Assembly (NCBI RefSeq): GCF_900496995.4
Contig: NC_044029.1
Coordinates: 868,001-932,000, forward strand
Direction: 5' to 3'
Origin: Aquila chrysaetos chrysaetos
Lineage: Eukaryota > Chordata > Aves > Accipitriformes > Accipitridae
DNA: 64,000 nt
Below, in pieces: positions 20,341-31,330 of the stretch. Numbering within the stretch: position 1 is the stretch's first letter; each line of letters begins with the position of its first letter. Under the pieces are notes generated by a model. It had not been told where the DNA came from. It ran no database searches and saw only the letters and a program-made list of their open reading frames with translations. A program made the position numbers and the translations under genes.

Positions 20341-23300
20341 GGGTGGTGTCTTTCCACTCTGTTTTAAAGGAGTTACTATGAATCAGTCTGCCTTTAAAGA
20401 GAGGGAGAAGGGGAAAAAAAAAAAAAATTAATGAGCTACGCCCTGCTTTGTTGGCAGGGAGTCAAGAGTCGCTGGGAGGAAAGCAGCAATTCAAAGAAAT
20501 CTGTGCAGGGCTGCGTCTGACTCAGTGTGCAGTACAGAGACCGCAGCCTGGAAAAACGACTGACGTTGATCCAGCTGAGTAATAGAGGCCCACAGCAGCA
20601 TCTGTTTATAAAACTGAACTTCTGGTTGTCATAAAAAAAAAAAAATGTATAGTTACAAATGTGGCAACGGGACTTCAACAATACAATCACTCAAACAAAC
20701 AGCCGGTTGGCAGGGGCATCATGAGCCCCGGTGAGTCACCGCATCCCCTCCCCGTGCTGCACAGGGAGAAGTCGCTGAGGTTGGCGGCACGGGGGAATGC
20801 AAATCGGACCTGTGGGGTTGGCATGGACAAGACTTTTGGGAATATACCAAGGAGCAGAGATGCTCAAAATGCAGCTCTGGCCTGGCAGTGACTCTGGAGC
20901 AAGTTGGCCAGATGGTGGTGGTTTGCTTCCACGGAGAGCAAGCAGGCAAGGAAGATGAAATAAGGAGTTTGTGATTCACAGTTTTCTGAGGTCAGCATTT
21001 CTTATCATCTTAAAGACCTCTAAAAATAGATACTTTACATTGCAGAGAATTGACTGGTGTAGTTGTCTTGTGGATGCTACAGGCTTGACATGTGGGTGAA
21101 GGGGGAAGAAGTTTGTCAGAAAGCATCTGGGTTAAAATGTGCTCCATATTGTGAGAGAGTTGGTGATCTGCTACTGCAAGGAATCAAGCCTGCCTTTGCA
21201 GAAGCCCAGAAAGAGATAAGCAGATACTGATAAAATACCTGGCAAAGGCCTTTCCCACTTTAATGAGGACACTGTATTGCCTTTATTTGAAAGACAAAAC
21301 TGGTGCTCTTTGAAGTCTACAGAGATTAAAAAACCTTGCTATTTTTCAGATTATTCCTTCTCTCTGGTGTTATTGATATGTGTCTGGTCTAATTTTAAAC
21401 TATAGCAGCCTGCTTAAAAAACAGAGCTATGGATAAAACAGCAGCAAAGATGATACATATGTTGGGCAAAGACATCGTGCCCACACTATCCCAGGGGAAT
21501 TTTGCCACTGATGGAAAATAAAGACAGATTTTTGTTCCCTGAGGATAGAATAAGCCTAACTGTGTTTAATACCTATGGGTTAGAACGTGCTTATTCTTGG
21601 TGATATACACGAATATGATATCTAGGGAAAGGAAAAAGTATTTGCTTACCCTGCAGAAGGAGCTGGCATTTGCATCGAGCTGCACTGTCCATTTGCCCTT
21701 CCCTGTTCCCCCAGCAGAGTTTATTGGAGTGGTGGATGCTCACCACACACAATACTGGAGCACACGGTCCCAAAGCACACTCTGGACCAGAGTTCAGCTG
21801 CGGTGGAGCATCCTCTGCCCCAGACCTGTTCACAAGTGACTGCCCACCTGCCAGAGGGCAGCTGCCTGCACACTCTCAGAATTGCTTATCTGAGACCCAG
21901 CAGCCAAAACACCTGCATCTAAAACACACTCCCATGGGGCAACAACAGTGGAGCCCCCTAAGAAGTTGGGTATGAAGTGACCCGTGACTGGCAAAGCATT
22001 ATTTGTCCAGCGAGAGCAAACTCATTTTGTACAAATTGCTCTCTAGCCTTGGAGGCCGTGTCAGGCAATGGCCAACATCAGACGCTTTGCAGGGAGGCAG
22101 CGGGGTTCTGCAGCGTCAGCGGCAGCTTGCCCACAGCAGCGTTCCTTCCTAGCTCTCCATCTGGAAATGTTGATGCCCAGCCAGCAGAGTAAAGAAAAGT
22201 AACCGGACAGGCCACATAGTCTGTGACTGTGGCCCTGGAGGAGCACTGGTACCCTGCCAGCAATTGGCTTCATCCCTGCTGCTATACCTGTCAAGCCGGG
22301 TATGAGAGGGGGTAATAGTGAGCGTCAGGCGAACAGAGGTGTGCATGGCTGCTCCTGTTTGGGAGCAATGCTGCATGTGGGCAAGATGATGGTTTGAGCA
22401 AGTGAGGGTTCCCCCCCTAATGTCACGGTATGATGAGGTCAGGGGAGAGCTCAGCTTCCACTGAGCAGATTGGTAGCTCTTTGGGATATTTCCACCTTGC
22501 ATCTGGACAGGGAGACAGGATAGAAGTGAGAGAGCTTCCTATCAATAGGTAAAGGTAGGAGAATGTTTCAAGGTGGTAAGATTTGTCATGTTTTCTGCAG
22601 CTGTTTGTGGATGAAGCGTTAGCTCAATAAGCCTTTATGTGTGTGTGACAGAGAACCAGCTCTGTCCACCCATCTAGAGAAGAGGCTGGCCTTCTGCGTG
22701 CTTCTGGCAACTTCTCCCTTTAGGGTGTGTGGTTTTCACAAGGCAGGTTGCAATAGGAAACCCATGACGTGAAAAGTCTCATCATGGGATCAAAAGTCTT
22801 AAGCATGCTGCCAGTTTGGCACACCAAGGTTGAATTGCCCAAGATCCCCACACCATGATCCATGGTGTCCCTTGACCTAAGCATCACTCATTTCACAGGC
22901 TTTTCTGAATGCCTACAGCCAACAAATAGGAGGTGGTCAGGTCAAAGCCATGAGAATTTAAGCTGTGGGAATTTCGACTGGCATTTCCACGGGCAGTAAG
23001 AGGGTGAAGCTTTCCCATGCGTGCCATGCCTTTGCTGAAGCTCTTCCCAAACAAGCAGCTTGCAAGTGCTGTATTTGTGCTTGTTTTGCCATGCCCCACA
23101 CATTTGCAGACATCACTACTGTGTGTGAACAGTAGCCCTTAGTGTAGCAAGATGAGCATCCACAGTGACATTAGATAAGGCAAACATCAAGCTTTCCCAA
23201 GCCCAGATCAAAGGAGGAATGGACGACGAGGAGTGGGAGATGGGGTGTGGAGTTAGGGGTGGGTGAGGCATGGTCGGGCTCGTCTGGAAGCATCCAGAAC

Positions 23301-25083
23301 AGATTGTTTCTAGAGACGGGGGTGCTAGGGGAAATAGGCCATGGTCTCTGCACTTTCTTTAGGTGCCAGAATCTCTGCTTGGGAGAGGTCTGTAGCTGAG
23401 TTCCCATGCTCTCTGGGATGCTTTCAAGTTCAAAATCAACAGGAATTCAACATATGTTATTTGGACGTGCTTTTCTGGATAACTATCTGCAAACACACAT
23501 TGCACATTAAGCCCCGCCCCCCCAGTCTAAACACCTAGAGATACTTAAACCCTTTCCTGGCCCTTATATGTGCTATTTACTCTGTGCAACATCCTGCTGG
23601 CTGGTTGCAGGACAAGGTGGTAGTGATATGCTCCCTGGTGTTTGCTACTTCTCCGCTTGTCATCACATGGAGAAGGCGGGCTTGAGCCTGAGCTAATGTG
23701 TGGGTTTAAAAAAACAGAAACCAACAAGTTTCATACTTCTCTGTAGTGGTGTAACTGATGTGTTTGTGTGTGTATCCTGGGGTTATCCATGTGATACAGT
23801 AATTTGCAGAGACATATGATACATCTCAGAGCCATATGATAAACTGCATTTGTCACACATGACCCTGCAGGGCATGAAGTGGGAACATTCATCCACTGGA
23901 GAGGAAAGGGCGATGGTTCCCTTATTTATAGCTTCACTCAGTTCTGAGGAAGCAGATATTGGAAGTCACAACTTCTATGGTTTTGGTCATTTCTCTAATG
24001 TATCTTGTCATGTTCCTGTCCTCCCAAGGACTGCTAGACTTCCAGTACTTAGGGAAAATGGCTTTAGAAGCTCAGTGGTACAAGAAAAGAGTGTATTGCA
24101 GTCAATGCTGAACAGAGGTAACTCTTCCTGTATGCAGTCTGGGTTTTGGGTTTTGGCTTTTGGGTTTTTTTTGGTGGCACGGATGATCTCTGGCCCAAGT
24201 ACTTTGGTAAACTGTATGAAGAACAAAACCTACAGAAACATCTACATCAGATTTTTCCAAAATCACTAAGGACTGCCAGACTGACTGATCTTTTGAAAGG
24301 TAGTATTTCAAATATTATATTTGAATACACAAATATTATAGTATTGGTGTAGGAATGGTTTGTCACAAAGCTTTAACAGGCAAGAACTGCAATAGTTCCC
24401 TCCAGGACTTGAGCATTACGAGTGGCGTCTATGCCAGAATGCATTCCCTGCATCCCACCTACCACGTCTGGGAAGCCCCAAAACTTTCCTTGTTTCTTAA
24501 CAGGAATAAAAAATGAATATGGGCATGAGATAAGGAGACCATTTCTACCATAATTTGCATAGTGATTAGAATTTAGTTTTGTCCTACCGTGTGAAAAGGA
24601 CCACGCACTTCATTCTTATGTTGGAAAGGGAGATGAGGATGGATTACGATTCCTCTGTGCAGTGGGTGGACTGGCATCTCACACTGTCTTAGAGTACTGA
24701 CATTCACATTCTGGTGTCTGCAGCAGATTTGGAGATTCTGCCAGGCTGGGTAAATGGCAATCCGTTAGTAACTGGCTGAGGGGTTTGGACTAGTTCTCAG
24801 GGGGTCAGTTAGCCCGCAAGTGCCTTGCCTTCCCAGGTGCTGTTGGGTGGGCTGAATGTGATCCTCAGACTGAGGTTCTGAACACTGGGAGAAGGCAGCA
24901 TGAGCTAGCTGGTCCTGGGAATAGAGACCTGAACCTGGGAAAACATAACTTTCTTCCATTCTCTGGAACAAAAGAAGGTGTGGTGAGATGAAAGCCATCT
25001 GAAGTGAGGTGGTCTTCCCCTGCTTTTGTGAGAGGGGGGGAACTGCGCTGCCTATCTAATTTTCTCTCACTGTAACGTCTACC

Positions 25084-25431
25084 TCAATCTCTTCCTTTTT
25101 TGCAGTGGAAACAGCCCAGAAGAAGATGTTTGCTTGTAATGTGCAAATGGTACCTCTGCTCTGGCAGCCCCATCTGAGCTGTCACTTTCCCCAAGAACCT
25201 CTCCCATTCCACATCAAAGAGGTAGTGGCTGGTGGTATTCTCCACCTGCACATGAAGGCCTTTCTCATCCATTCTGGCAACCAAGGAGGTTTTCTTTATT
25301 GCTTTCTCCTGCTCCTGGCTCATTTCTACCTCTGCCTTCTGTGGCTGCTGTGTTGTGCAGTACACGCTACTGATTGTTTCACCGACAGGTTTTACCATGT
25401 TAGCAGGGAAAAAAAATCCTGCAAGCATCAA
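25084..25431 (-). other. Unassigned coding-like exon with 115-codon open frame
   Basis: On the minus strand an acceptor (TTTTTTGATGCTTGCAG, exon from about 25422) precedes an open frame ending in TGA at 25086-25084. The deduced protein is hydrophilic and well mixed, with segments such as EVEMSQEQEKAIKKTSLVAR, DEKGLHVQVENTTSHYLFDV and WERFLGKVTAQMGLPEQRYH. There is a glycosylation sequon NTT, and the codons follow the purine-first pattern of real coding DNA. The opposite strand reads as a hydrophobic shadow. I recognise no family and found no matching upstream exon. It may be the last exon of an unannotated gene or a decayed copy. Confidence 0.35.
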
Positions 25432-26045
25432 AAAATGGCATGAGTTGACAGTACCTTATTGTTCTCCTTTCATTCAGTGCTGACAAAGGGAATTAGCTGC
25501 ATGACCATCCTGCATCCTGGACTGCAACTGTGTCACTGGCTGTAGAAACACACCTTGGCTAAGAGGCCAAGGCAAAGGCAAGTGCCATTTGTGCTGTGAT
25601 TGAGATTTGATGATGGGACATCTTTCTATTTACCTGCTGCTCCCATGGGCTGTTTGCACGTGTTAGCTCTACTCAAGGTTTGCTGGCCCTTCTTCTTAGA
25701 GCAGATGCTGGTGTCCTGAGAAGGTTGCAGGATCTCCCTCTGCAGCCAGAGATAAGGTTGGAGGGTGCATGAAGGCTAACTGTACTTGCTTCTCACTCTG
25801 CAGTATCTTGCTTTTTTTAATCTCAGGCTGCATTTATTTAAGTAACATTGTAGTATCACAAGCTCTACATATATGCATGAAGGGAGAGTGCTAGCCAAGG
25901 AGGAGAAATGGCAGAGACTGCAAGGGATCTGGCATATGAACAAACCAAGCAGGCAGATCACTTAACTAAACTGAAAGAAAAGCCCGGGGAAAGCTTGCTA
26001 GGGAGGGCAGTGGTACCTGTACTGGTCTCCCAGTGAGGGAAAGGG

Positions 26046-26069
26046 TTGGTGCTTGGTAAAAAGCACCAA
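26046..26069. repeat. Short perfect hairpin, 9-bp stem
   Basis: TTGGTGCTT (26046-26054), loop GGTAAA, AAGCACCAA (26061-26069). It is too short to be a microRNA precursor by itself. Confidence 0.8.
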
Positions 26070-26414
26070 GCTCAGTGCATAGTAAGGAGGGAGGAGAAGG
26101 AAAACAGGGAAGTGTAGCTGGGATGGAAAGACAGCTGGGCATTGACAGGGTCAAGGCAGGGCAGAGAAGGCTGAACACCATGGGTGATGCAGCCAATAAG
26201 GAAAGTGCCTCCGAGCTTCAAGTCCCTGAGCAAAGTGCAGAGGGCTGGCAGGAGGCTGCGAAGTCCTCTCCCTCCTGTTGCTGTTGCATGGCAGAAGGGA
26301 GGGGACGATCTCTAGGTTTGCTTTTTCATTCCCTGACAAAGAAAGAAATTATTTCTGTGACTGCAGAGGCATAGTTCCCTTCTGAAAGAGGAAACATCTA
26401 CACGTGCTACACTA

Positions 26415-26510
26415 CGGGCCAGCTTCTGAGTTTATTTGCAGCAGTGCAGAACTGGAACAACTCGCATCGACTTCATAGAAGTCTTTCTGATTTTGAATCA
26501 GGGATTGAAG
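26415..26510. repeat. Possible ancient palindromic amniote repeat
   Basis: The segment beginning GGGCCAGCTTCTGAGTTTAT and continuing through 'CATCGACTTCATAGAAGT' resembles a short ancient element known to me from reptile genomes (GGGCCAGATTCTGA… with internal GACTTCA). Divergence is high and the family name is uncertain. Confidence 0.3.
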
Positions 26511-29500
26511 CAGTGCCACCATGTCAAGGAAGTGGTGGTAAAGAAAGAATTTGTGAGGGGGAAAACCTCTCACCTCAGCACAGAGATTGAGCATTGAACT
26601 AAGATCTCTCTCCTTCCTCGCTACCTACTCCCCTGCTTCTTGCCAGCTGCCCATTGGTCTTTTGAGAGGGAACATAAATTATATTTTCCTTCCCCTTGTA
26701 AACACACGCTCCCTTTCTGTGCCTTATGCATTCACAAATGCAAAAAGTTTCATGAATCCATTCCTTCTGCTTTTGTAATGTACAGTCACCACTTTCGTGG
26801 CTCCCTTGTGTTTAAGGCAGGATATGGGCAGGAAATAATAACACAAGATTCAAACTGGAAAAATGCAAACCTATTATCTGGGGGAAAATAAACCCAAAGT
26901 TAGCTATTCAGAGGGCGGGAGCCTTTGGAACTTGCAAAAGAAATAAAGCTGGAAGCAACTTAACAGGGACAGCAGACAGAGAGCTGGAGAAAAGCTTGCA
27001 ACGTGATATAGCACTTAGCAGGGGAGAAGGCAGCCAGTGTCATTTAGACCTCTTCAGATGCTGATGTCCCTCTCACATCCACAAATCTCAGAGCCATATT
27101 TCACCCCCAGAGAGGCCTTGTCGGTAGTAATGACAGCGAAAGCCGAAGGTTCTCATTGCTGAGAGGATTTGCCTCAAATCCTATGGCAAGGGATCGCTCT
27201 AGTGTAGTCCCAACAGTGCTGGGGGACTGAGGAATTCCCTGGCTGGTCTGTGGTACTTTCATATTAGTGAAAGTCAGAAGCATCATGTCCCTGTGCAGCT
27301 TCATGCTGGGAGTGTGGGGGAAGACATGAGGTAGACAAGGGGGAGGAGAAAGGGAGCATTCATCACATTGCCTGGCTCTGAGGATGGTTAGGTTGCACAA
27401 AGAATTAAAAGCCTGGGCTTTTTGACTTCAAGTGTACTTATAAAGGGTGATGCTTTGTGAGTGTGGAACAAAAAGCAGCAAAACATCTCAATGGCACAAA
27501 ATGATTGCTTGAATTTGATAGGTGTGTCTGGGTACCACCATCCCTGTGAGATGTATCAACTGGACAAAAAATAAGAATGAATGAATTGAAGCAGAGGACA
27601 TGGCAGACTGGTAAAGAGTGCTCCCAGGTGAAGAATGAGAACTCTTGGAGGTGAACTGAAGAAATGCTTAGGAGGATATGGTTATTCGAGGGGATTTTTG
27701 AACCTTGGACTGAAGCTTAAGGGTAACCCCAAAGCTGTAGCTACTGCCTTGATGAGAACAAATGTTACATCTCCTGTGACATGCAAGAGAGTGGGTCTAC
27801 TTTATAATAGTGGTCCAAACTGGACTAGAGGGTGAAACTGAGAAAAATGAGGCACAGGCTGAATAACCTGCAACAATAGCTTTGTGGTGGCCAGGTTCGG
27901 TATGAATGATGAGTTTACTGGGTCAAGGTGAAACACAGAGGAGCAAGGGGCACCATCATCTTCATCACTTCCAGAAGGACAGGGCAAAAGCCTTTTGATT
28001 GCGGGGTCTGATTCTCTTCACAGTGCTGCATGTGTGTCGGGGTGAGCAATGTGCAGGCAGGGTGACAGGCCACTCCAACATCCCATTTCTATTATTGTGG
28101 CTAAAGAGGCAGCGAGCCACCTGTTAGGAACTCCTATGTGGTATTTGAGTTACATTTCTTATAGCTGGTTATACTCCTTATGCTGGTGATATTTTCTACA
28201 GGTGATGGGGAAAAAGGCCCTTCTGCCTCATGGACCACTTGCAGAGCAGCTATTCCCACCAGGCATCACAAGCAGCTCCACCTGGCTGGCTGTGGAGTAC
28301 TTTTCTCTGTAAGAAAAGTGGTCAGGGTGAAGGGGAAGGGAGGTACTGGACTCCTTTGAACCCTCCAAGTTTCACGGCAAGGACGGGCTCCGTGTGACTC
28401 AGAAGCAGTGGTGCACCTGGGCAGACCAGCTCTAATCAGGCAATGAATGCTTGTGGGCTGCACTGGTGCTTATGGAGGTTCCTTGTGTTGCCTCCCATCT
28501 ACTTGTCACCTTCATGGCTCAATGTAGAGGTGATATCCATGCCATGGGCTGAAAAGTGGGCTTGATGGAGCTCTGAAAGTTAACAGAGACCTCTACATGT
28601 CACAGCTACCAAAATAAGTGATTGCCGAGTGAAAGCAGGGTGGAAACAGTGATGGAAAATAGAAGCTGCAAAGTCTTTGGCAGCTGACATGCATCTCCAT
28701 CTCTCAGAGGGGTTTTAGTGCTGTCTCTGCTGTCCCCTTTTTGGGGAGAAGGATATGTGGGTGCGTTGGAGACATGAATTCCCAGCCTTTCTCTTTGCTG
28801 GAAACCGATCCCACCCAATACTCACAGAAGCAGCAACTGCTGGTTGTCCCACTCTCCGTGCTGGCTGGCAGCTGAGTCTGTCCCAGCAGCAGCTGATGCT
28901 GCTCACCAGCGTGGGTCACTGGGTATGCACTGTGTCCCTCCCAAAACGCCTGGAGAGAGTCGCCAAGCTGAGGCACTGAGTCACTGGAGATCTGTGGGGT
29001 TTTCTCCTCCCAGGAGAGCAGTCTCTGAAGGCAGGCTGCTGCTCAGCTTCTGCCTTGCTGGGTACCATGTGCTATTTGTAAAGCTGAGTTCTTAATACGA
29101 AAAAGGCCAGCTTGTCACTGTAATTTAAAAATCCTTTTGCCATCTAGGGAAATGTCAGCAGGCAGAAACAAGTAACGGGAGGGTTTGACCCAGACACAAA
29201 GAAGCTGTTGTTTTCTGCCTGTCCTGGCTGTCAGTGGTGTTGGGTTGCTCAATGCTGCTCAGGAAAGCAGCTCTGGAATTTCTCTGCCTTCCATGAAGGC
29301 TGAAGACATGTGAAGTGAAATGCCTCTGCCCGAAAAAACATCTGCCAGCCTGTCATGGGAAGAGCTGGGATGCTGAAATGCAACAGGGTGAGGACTGGCA
29401 CCGGGCCCAAACCGGGAGTTGAGGAGAATCCTCTGGCAAAGCTAACATCTTGGTTTTGATTGCTTGGTTTCCATCTGCAGGTGTAATCGATACCCTGGTG

Positions 29501-30499
29501 GTAGAGTGACTAAACTTGCCCGCTGTTGCTGCTGCTGGGTTTCAGCTGCACCAAACAGCGAGGAGGGATAGAGGGGAGGGGATGGGTGTGAGAGAAATTC
29601 CTGTCTCAAGAACCACAGAAGCATTTTCATGCCTGGGATACTTTCCTATTTGCTTTCCCCCAAGGTGGCCCCTCTTACCTTGGAGACAGTGTGGCACCTG
29701 AAACCATGGGCCACATGACCATGGGGTGATTTACAGCTGCAAAGTCAGGAGCAGAAGACATATTTTGCAGGTCAGAACCCCAGTTTGGGGGAGTCGGAAG
29801 GGCTGGACGTGGGGGAGCTGGGGTGTATCAGGATATCAGGGTGACATCCTGGCTCAGAGAGCCCGTGGTTTGGCAAAGGAGAGTGCAGGGTGTGCTGTGC
29901 CAACACTTGGCCCACTGATCTGTTTTCTGATCCATCCCACTCTTGATGGATGGCTCAAGGAGGATCTTTCTGTGTGCAGGTTTGTTCACAGCTGGTGGAA
30001 ACTTGCCCAAGGCATCCTTGCCTGCCATCACCAGCCCTGTAGAGAAAGGGGAGGGCCATGTCAGGAATTACCCAAGTCACGGGAAGGGAGGGGTTGCAGT
30101 GGGATGGCGCAGATCTGCACCCTATCCTCCACTGATGTGAAGAGCCTCAACCTTTCCCGTGCAGTAACTCTGTTTTTCCTATGCAGCCCTCGCATCCCCT
30201 GGAAGTCAGTAACACAGAAACTAGCAAGTATCTCTGTCCAGTTTCTTCCATCCCTTGATTTGCTAGATTTAAGGTCCAGGCCATTAAAGCAATTGGGTCT
30301 AGTTATCACAGAGAGGGTCCTCACATACCTGCTGTCTGAGCACACTGCATCTGTAAAAGCCTGGTGCCAGGCAGTCCTGTGTGCTGGACCACTCTCAAAG
30401 GTGAGCCCTGGCTGCGGAGAGCTCTGCCAAATGGGATCACAAGTAAGAAAAGCGTCAACCTGAGCACTTCAAATGGTCAGTCTCGACAAAGAGCTCATC

Positions 30500-31330
30500 A
30501 GAAGGACCTCACAGGGCTCTGTGCTAACACTAGTGCTATTCAATGCACTTGTCATGATCTGGAGAGGAACGTGAACAGCAAGTTAACAGTTTACTTGTGG
30601 CCCGCGATTATTCCAGAGAGGCAATATAAAGCTGACTGCAAAGGGTTGCAGAAAATCTCCTGGCACTGACTGGCTGGGTGCTGCCTGGCAGATGAAATTC
30701 AGTGGCAGCAAAGGTAAGGGAATTCCACAAGGAAGAAAACAGCCTGGCTGTACAGATACACTGAACGGCTCTAAAAGTCAGCTGCTGCCAGCAGAGAAAG
30801 TGATCTTGGATTCATTGTGGACAGGCTGCTGAAAACACTCTCTCAAGGCTCTGTAGAGGTCAAAAAGCCAAACAGAAATGTTAGGAATGAGTATAGAAGA
30901 AACAAAGAACATGATTACGCCTCTGTGTACTTCATGGTCTGCTGAAAGTTTGAAAGTTGTGAGTGCTTCTGGTTACTCCTTTGAAGAGCATAGAGAAACA
31001 CTAGTAAGAATAGAGAGGACATCAACAATGATCAGAAGTAGGAGATAGGTTCTGGGCAAGCACAGATTGCTAATCTTGGAAATGAGATGCCTGAAAGGGA
31101 ATCACAAATGGTATGGAGAATGTCAACAGAGAACAAACATTCATGCAGTCTCATATCACAAAAACTAATGGCACCTGATAAAATGGTTAGGCAACAGGTT
31201 TAAAACAAACAAGGTATGGACTTTTCCTTGCAGGCATCAAGGAATAATGGAACTCATTGCCACAGACTGTTGGTGGAAGACAAAGGATGAATGGGTTGGC
31301 CACATCTATGCAGCATATTTCCTTTGGTGA
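30500..31330 (+). mobile_element. CR1 LINE remnant, 3' half, sense
   Basis: The segment CCTCACAGGGCTCTGTGCTA then 'ATGATCTGGAGAGG' aligns with the CR1 reverse-transcriptase region that encodes the QGSVLGP..FNIFINDLE motif. Further on, 'GGCAACAGGTTTAAAACAAA' and 'AATGGAACTCATTGCCACAG' match the 3' part of the same family. The frames are broken throughout, so it is inactive. It is the longest CR1 copy in the window. Limits are approximate. Confidence 0.8.

Larger units (their letters stand above)
20341..30499. other. Intergenic DNA with few recognisable elements
   Basis: Apart from the coding-like segment at 25084-25431, a short hairpin (26046-26069) and a possible old repeat (26415-26510), I see no gene or RNA. 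Open frames up to 245 codons occur (29726-30463) but lack protein character. Confidence 0.45.

Noticed and set aside
29726..30463. 245-codon open frame on the plus strand
   Set aside because: Composition is Trp/Cys/Arg-rich and patchy with no recognisable domain, it crosses plausible splice sites without sense and runs up to a CR1 element. It looks like a chance frame.
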